IMG/VR virus record: IMGVR_UViG_3300047276_000490
Location: 1 to 25,341 of that record
Source of the DNA: a virus
Length of the DNA stretch: 25,341 nt
Direction: 5' to 3' (one strand)
Every line of letters starts with the position of its first letter. The first letter of the stretch is position 1. Of the stretch, positions 22,501 through 25,341 are shown piece after piece. The notes beneath the pieces are model-generated. The model searched no databases. It saw only the letters and a list, made by a program, of their open reading frames with translations, and was not told where the DNA came from. Position numbers and translations under genes: made by a program.

Positions 22501-25341
22501 GTCATCACATCGCCGTCCAGGGGGATGGCAGCTACGGGCCTGTTGGCGTTATCCAGCAAAACGATACCGGGCTGGTCGTCGCCGAAGATGCGGCGAATTT
22601 CCGGACCAGCCACGAATTGATCGCTTAACTGCACCTTGCTTTTAGACACCGCGTACGAGAACATGCGCTCCGTGAGCGGGATCGTGAACTTGCGCGGAAG
22701 CGGCTTGATCTTCTGATCTGAGTAGATTCTGCCGCCGTTGTCCTGCATGGCGTAGCGATCACCGGCGATCGCCATCATGCCCATGTAGCGCAAGTTAGCC
22801 GCCTCCAGAAGTCGTTGAAGGTTGCTGCCGGAGCTAATGTCAGCGGGAGACAACGACCCTTTCTGGGAAGGGTGATTATGGACGACCCAAACATTGGCAG
22901 CACCAGGGGTGCTTGCGGCGGTGCCGACCAGGATGCCAGGATTGAAGCCACAAGCGGTCGGGCCGTTCAGCTGGTGAGCGGCGATCTGCAAGGGCTTACC
23001 GGCCTTGTCGGTGATCAGGAGAACGAGCTGTTCCTGTGGGCGCTTGCGCATGCCAGCCATGATATGGGCAGCGTCGTCCATGGTCTTGACGGTTTGGACG
23101 CCCGACGCGACCTGACCGGTCGTGGAGTGCTCGACGAACTGATCCAGCATGGCGTCGGACAAACCGAACTGCTTCATCTGTTCGCCGGATAGGCGGCCGA
23201 AAACACCAGGGGTGGCGTCCAGGCGGGGGAACGCGGAGACATTGACGCCAGGCGCCTTGGGGGCACGAGGCTTGCGGGTCTTCTTGATGATCGGCGCGGC
23301 GGGCTGGGCGTTTTCCAGGCCGCTGTCCTGACCTTCGGGGGCGGCTTCGCCGCCTTCCTGAACGCCGTATTGGGAGCCTTCTTCTTTGACGTTTTTGGCG
23401 CTGGTGATGACCAGGTCGGCATCGTAGATGCCGTGTTCACGACCGATGCGAGCTTCGCCGGTTCGCTTCAGGTCATCCATCAATTCCTGCCACTGTTCCA
23501 AGCTGATATCAGCATCGGCAAATTGGGAGTACCCTTTGATGGTCACGCCATCAGGGCCAATGATGGCGGTCGCCTGTCGGTCCTTTTCCGGGTTTCCGTT
23601 TCGTTCCGAATTCTCGCCTTTGATAGCGGAGTCATAGAACACAAGGCTCATGGTCTTGGCCTTCGGCTTACCGCCTTCCTCGACGCCCATGCCCTGGCTG
23701 ACCACGTCACCCAGGGACTTCGGCGCTTCTTGCTCGATCGGGGCCTGTTCGCCTTCGCCTTCGGCGCCGTAGTTGGCGCCTGGCTCGTTGAAACCGCCGC
23801 GATCGCCGGTCTTGAACCTGATACCCTGTGGGGCAGCAGATTCAAAGCTACCATACATTCCCGAGCTGATGACTTGATTGACGAAGTTCTTGCTGTTGTT
23901 GATGACGTCGTCGATCGTCACCCTGGAGTTGCTGACGCGAAGGACAGCACGCTGAAGGTTGCGAACGGCTTGCGCGCGCGTATCGTTTCCGGACGTTCCA
24001 ATGTCGTTAGGGCCGACGCTGATAATTAGGCGTTCTGCATTGGATCGCTCAATAGCGGCCATAAGCATGGCGAGCGGGTTGTTCCATGCGCCAGCCTTGG
24101 TGTCCTTTGAAAACTCGGTGCGCTTGTAGACCCGCTTATCCTGTTCCGGGTTGGCTCGTTCATCTTCGGATCCGATGTAGTCGCGGCCCTGGCCTTGCTC
24201 CTGGTTGATAATGGAATCGCCGTTGGAGGCGGCGTAGCGCATCTCGTCGATGCTCATCTGGATTACGCCGACTAATCGACCAGCCTGATCAAGCAAGGCT
24301 ACGCCTGGGAGGTTGCGCAAAAGCGGGGGGATCTGTTCGATGGCGTCCTTCGGCTGCGTGATGCGCGGGAACAGGGCGCCCTTGCGGACCTCAAACATGC
24401 GCTCAACGACCTGGATTTTGGCCATAGCCATGGGATGCGTCTCGCTTGTGCCAGGTCTATCATCAAACGGAATGACATTTTGGACGGCTCTGGAATCAAC
24501 ATACGCAGGATCCGGATGATTCATGGCAGCCGGACTGTGGTTCACAAGTTCACCGCCAGGGTGGAAGATGTACTTCGGAACCATGGTGCCTTGATGAGCG
24601 TCGCCATCGCTGACCACTAAAGAACCGCCAAAACGAAGGCCGACGGACTCGATGCTCTTGGACAGCATCCTGGCTGCGTTAGCGTCAGCCGGCGAAAAGC
24701 GCGCCGTCGTGGACGGATGGTTGTGAACCATGTAGACCGTACGCGCACCGCGCGTGCTTGCGGCAACGCCGGCGATCAGGTGGGGGAAGAAGTTCGTGGA
24801 ACTGGTTCCGCCCAGGGTATGGCGCAGGATCTGGATCGGACGACCCTGGCCGTCCAGGATCACAGCCATGAAGTTCTCCTGGGGCTGCTTGCGGAGGTAT
24901 TCGTAGGCCAGGGCGGCCACGTCGTCGGCGTTGTCCATCGGGCGATCCGGGACGTTCATCTCACCGATCACAGATCGGTCGACAAACTGGCTGAGGATGG
25001 CGCGCGTCAGGCCGACGCGGGACAAGAGGTTGGGCGAAACGCCCTTGCCGCCGGCGTTGTCGCCGATCGGGCCGCGGGAGAACTTACGATTATCCCTGCC
25101 GGTGATCGTAAGGTTGCCGTCTTTGATCGCGGATTCAACCGGACGCGCGTTCTGCAGCGGCGAGCCGGCCATGGCCGGCTCCATTTCCGGTTCGACAGGA
25201 GCTTCGGCGGGCTGCTCTTGGGGCTGCTCCTGGGGCTGCTCGATCGGAGCGGGTTCGGCGGGAGCTTCGTAGGGAGCGGGCTGATAACGACGACCCGGAT
25301 CCTGGGCTTGCTGCGCGGGAGCGGGGGCCGGAGCGGGAGCC
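16551..25341 (-). CDS. Giant polyvalent protein: two JAMM/RadC-like domains, GNAT-like, zincin, C-terminal virion region (partial)
   Basis: The frame stays open to the right edge, so the start lies outside the window; at least 2,929 residues are visible. Numbering from Met at 25184: upstream is a Pro/Gln/Glu linker. JAMM 1 has E103 and H154-N-H156-x10-D167. JAMM 2 has H769, H771 and D782 with the same spacing. A GNAT-like segment (VREKFRGVGLSKVIMAEV) lies near 1125. The zincin motif HEIGQH is at 1532-1537. A Pro-rich linker lies near 2080-2110. A long helical C-terminal region follows, with a membrane-like segment (APAMMLPFAIMAFGAMF) near 2700 and a basic end. This is the layout of phage polyvalent proteins that are packaged and injected to modify host defences or proteins. 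Enzyme activities are inferred from motifs. Confidence 0.8.
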   Translation of the reverse strand, partial: APAPAPAPAQQAQDPGRRYQPAPYEAPAEPAPIEQPQEQPQEQPAEAPVEPEMEPAMAGSPLQNARPVESAIKDGNLTITGRDNRKFSRGPIGDNAGGKGVSPNLLSRVGLTRAILSQFVDRSVIGEMNVPDRPMDNADDVAALAYEYLRKQPQENFMAVILDGQGRPIQILRHTLGGTSSTNFFPHLIAGVAASTRGARTVYMVHNHPSTTARFSPADANAARMLSKSIESVGLRFGGSLVVSDGDAHQGTMVPKYIFHPGGELVNHSPAAMNHPDPAYVDSRAVQNVIPFDDRPGTSETHPMAMAKIQVVERMFEVRKGALFPRITQPKDAIEQIPPLLRNLPGVALLDQAGRLVGVIQMSIDEMRYAASNGDSIINQEQGQGRDYIGSEDERANPEQDKRVYKRTEFSKDTKAGAWNNPLAMLMAAIERSNAERLIISVGPNDIGTSGNDTRAQAVRNLQRAVLRVSNSRVTIDDVINNSKNFVNQVISSGMYGSFESAAPQGIRFKTGDRGGFNEPGANYGAEGEGEQAPIEQEAPKSLGDVVSQGMGVEEGGKPKAKTMSLVFYDSAIKGENSERNGNPEKDRQATAIIGPDGVTIKGYSQFADADISLEQWQELMDDLKRTGEARIGREHGIYDADLVITSAKNVKEEGSQYGVQEGGEAAPEGQDSGLENAQPAAPIIKKTRKPRAPKAPGVNVSAFPRLDATPGVFGRLSGEQMKQFGLSDAMLDQFVEHSTTGQVASGVQTVKTMDDAAHIMAGMRKRPQEQLVLLITDKAGKPLQIAAHQLNGPTACGFNPGILVGTAASTPGAANVWVVHNHPSQKGSLSPADISSGSNLQRLLEAANLRYMGMMAIAGDRYAMQDNGGRIYSDQKIKPLPRKFTIPLTERMFSYAVSKSKVQLSDQFVAGPEIRRIFGDDQPGIVLLDNANRPVAAIPLDGDVMTAMKAILPGDNPTKQTGFSKYVAGIDRSNAVNMMLYTAGMDKALATKAIENMSYVANSTKITLLDVFDNKGVSRSNDVRSYGNDFQEPGSGYNRGENAQENAAEGGVENAAETAAETPSSLKDVVEQGLAGPKKKSDEAVAEPGSEPVISNKHLPRGYQFDVANHTDQGLADRGFLTREATKMPRSLKKAELSLDLSSEGYKGSIKLNGKSIAQFEFNFDQDERNMELVWIKVREKFRGVGLSKVIMAEVVERAKRINEAEGLTAVVVDPENRPIKAAESLFGSENVEWEGGDIDETHGRDPFRQWDPDAEGWYIERKDMYAKIPNQYSPEELKILRDIRIGVDVKENLAKWKAKMESSSQLLEPPAGYDDGENQAIPGGGRQAWLKRQAELRAKNELPGAKRIQWWTDVGHAKGQKNREKTWLWAYDKQGKLQVINWEDLRAQIAEAAKVNHITMLRQSNHPTHLDWAELIHEDPSLLNGAAHGRIDATGDVIRVSLAARIEDPTFREQVKQELAAYIGADVDKVKGYDFTGSRKNPEVFEPGEPRRRLSAGLQPGQMDKVEARRVAEEAFGADVIAGLVDSGILTFADTVREADPTLSPMEAAEMSNAGGWAHYGKAYIIAPKVGTPAEMKAVILHEIGQHLGFGDSDQIVSDFFNDTIKNYHDGNPVAGRAVHMAVWAMLNDSRYSEAVMMLDKRFRRFIGMDFASFEQGETAISPEDIDFLLDQIFEPANTGFEIDEHERKAFANVLMEEVGAYIENALASADEADLARPLWEKFCGAVNRVIYKMTNGRVKLGTFSPQDIQAMHIGALGVQAKNRQANEGRNMSTRARFTIVNREGPGGVNLTNEQLDKAELDKEKRHIQNPPPGSPLAVANFKNAYEAATTQDAKNKLVEAALEKIDGTYSWNMNGRNWDMPQDVVDAIASILGGSEGEYVTHSNVVDPDKAEALFAGARQIMPQGKNGAIVNGSEFTHNGNPMVSETSPLLGNREVVIQAGSQAYGNRLGTMGYGFLHGVMRHWHQVVHRYALATRNPGQSIDDRIDEITNNNQEGIKAYGEAIDYFIKNADSRVYLTDANGNETKITIYDTTNGFQMAFKIHGNKAALTTAFAMTPGVGMKAHNDPVAQEDSFNAIRNGTVDRKAYEESILKFETEKDTNQKQAPGTKVNVELSKRFQNPPAVGGTNQNPAPTVPPPITPPNSNTPAAPGAAPVNPEISAARRAWDVITMRYFSGISVKAHQNASRYPGATIQAVADLIHNRPGSQGSAAPRSIPASIMTARAKYMNRFRNIMEPLRDHLASMDTASRERFYESLTDQITGRRNFATGIEGKVAADLKQFLADLHDYRTQAGEDLGQIQDYFPVVYNSDLIAKNRAAFLADAERAYRIELSKTMSGPELDSAAAAAALALYNTHVRGMAASDFGSLISKTSPSMRENSSKERVFGRQAQNIMRAWQSNDPFLVITRYVGGAVKSAEVARKFGADGSGWEKYAVGMEAEGVPHEVIDEMHQLVCQAAGLGTAGLGKSGQAFMDSVTLYTAATSLGKSFMSNLFEPITMGVRTGSPLTAIRAYVETWARSVNEFIKDKPIVKMLSNESFWQQYGEHIGTIHNNLEDAWMTTHSMELGMDNQNPRMRWLTNRIYKANLMDATETAKQQASHAIGHSYIGDICKMIDGTHWMNTFGMDASRSAARDLTELGVPESEHQAFAAWMKKLNATPADQRFAVMTDGSPMSKLYEEAQVRFTNQTAVRANRAHRPVFQDNLMGKMWLQLQSFTYSYAAEANSRIYDNAKQSVMSGDYNAIDRLRLAAPAMMLPFAIMAFGAMFKLRRELYPTEASIKHEDDPWWAKFLDAASYAGVFGPKIEQSMKFVMRDQPPGGVVGQEAIGTARAAKNYAVAQIGDEAKRPAAMASANKSAVRAAIPPVKGVIVAGASAINPALGTAAVMATNDTTMSNAALDATKEEKPDKKREDQNPYKYRQPRPTKDK
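22097..22107 (-). repeat. 11-A homopolymer tract inside the giant gene
   Basis: Eleven T's on + (eleven A's on the coding strand) encode the Lys run of GPKKKSDEA near residue 1026, between the second JAMM module and the GNAT-like region. One extra A gives stop after ...KKR. One lost A gives AMRR then a stop. It is a candidate slippage site. Confidence 0.7.

Noticed and set aside
1-25341. CRISPR array, integrase, IS element or toxin-antitoxin pair
   Set aside because: No regularly spaced repeats, no integrase or transposase motifs, and no small two-gene pair with such signatures were seen.

Overview
This window is a stretch of a tailed double-stranded DNA bacteriophage genome with high GC content. 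The evidence is a terminase small subunit, a lysozyme-like protein, a holin-type lysis cassette, a phage replication and recombination set (AEP primase-helicase, DEAH helicase, Cas4-like nuclease, Sak4-type ATPase with a DUF669-type partner, RusA resolvase), two tRNA genes, and a giant multidomain 'polyvalent' protein. A proteobacterial host is likely (outer-membrane lipoprotein in the lysis cassette, RusA, holin type). From memory, the very large virion protein recalls the Bcep22-like podoviruses of Burkholderia; this is a comparison only, not a search result.

Layout from left to right. 53-1092 (+): lysozyme-like protein overlapping terminase small subunit. 1148-1582 (-): RusA resolvase. 1583-1940: an intergenic region rich in inverted repeats. 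1941-2237 (+): a small basic protein. 2237-2348: a 112-bp imperfect palindrome with perfect 16-bp outer arms. 2490-4543 (-): five small phage genes read leftward, ending at an intrinsic terminator (2438-2467). 4616-5235 (-): two small genes, then two tRNA-Glu(UUC) genes (5279-5354, 5506-5580) and about 450 bp of hairpin-rich noncoding DNA (5581-6027). 6064-12188 (-): a tightly overlapping nine-gene replication operon ending at the terminator 6028-6055. 12350-15030 (-): a recombination/early operon (HTH protein, two unknowns, Sak4-like ATPase, DUF669-like protein) ending at the terminator 12313-12344. 15090-16542 (-): a four-gene overlapping membrane/lysis cassette. 16551-25341 (-): one giant open frame that runs off the right end of the window.

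How the parts fit. The HTH protein at 14767-15030 heads the early region and sits beside an operator-like dyad. The Sak4-like ATPase and DUF669-like protein probably form a strand-annealing pair, and the helicase, nuclease and primase-helicase supply replication functions. No DNA polymerase, integrase or large terminase is present in the window. The giant protein carries two RadC/JAMM-type domains, a GNAT-like domain, a zincin HExxH motif and a long C-terminal region with a membrane segment. That combination is typical of proteins packaged in the virion and delivered into the host cell.

The features most worth a second look are the duplicated JAMM module and the 11-A tract in the giant gene, the 112-bp palindrome, the structured noncoding region beside the tRNAs, the recurrent Shine-Dalgarno-less C/A-rich leaders ending in ACCGACATG-like sequence, and the marked excess of GATC and CCWGG words.
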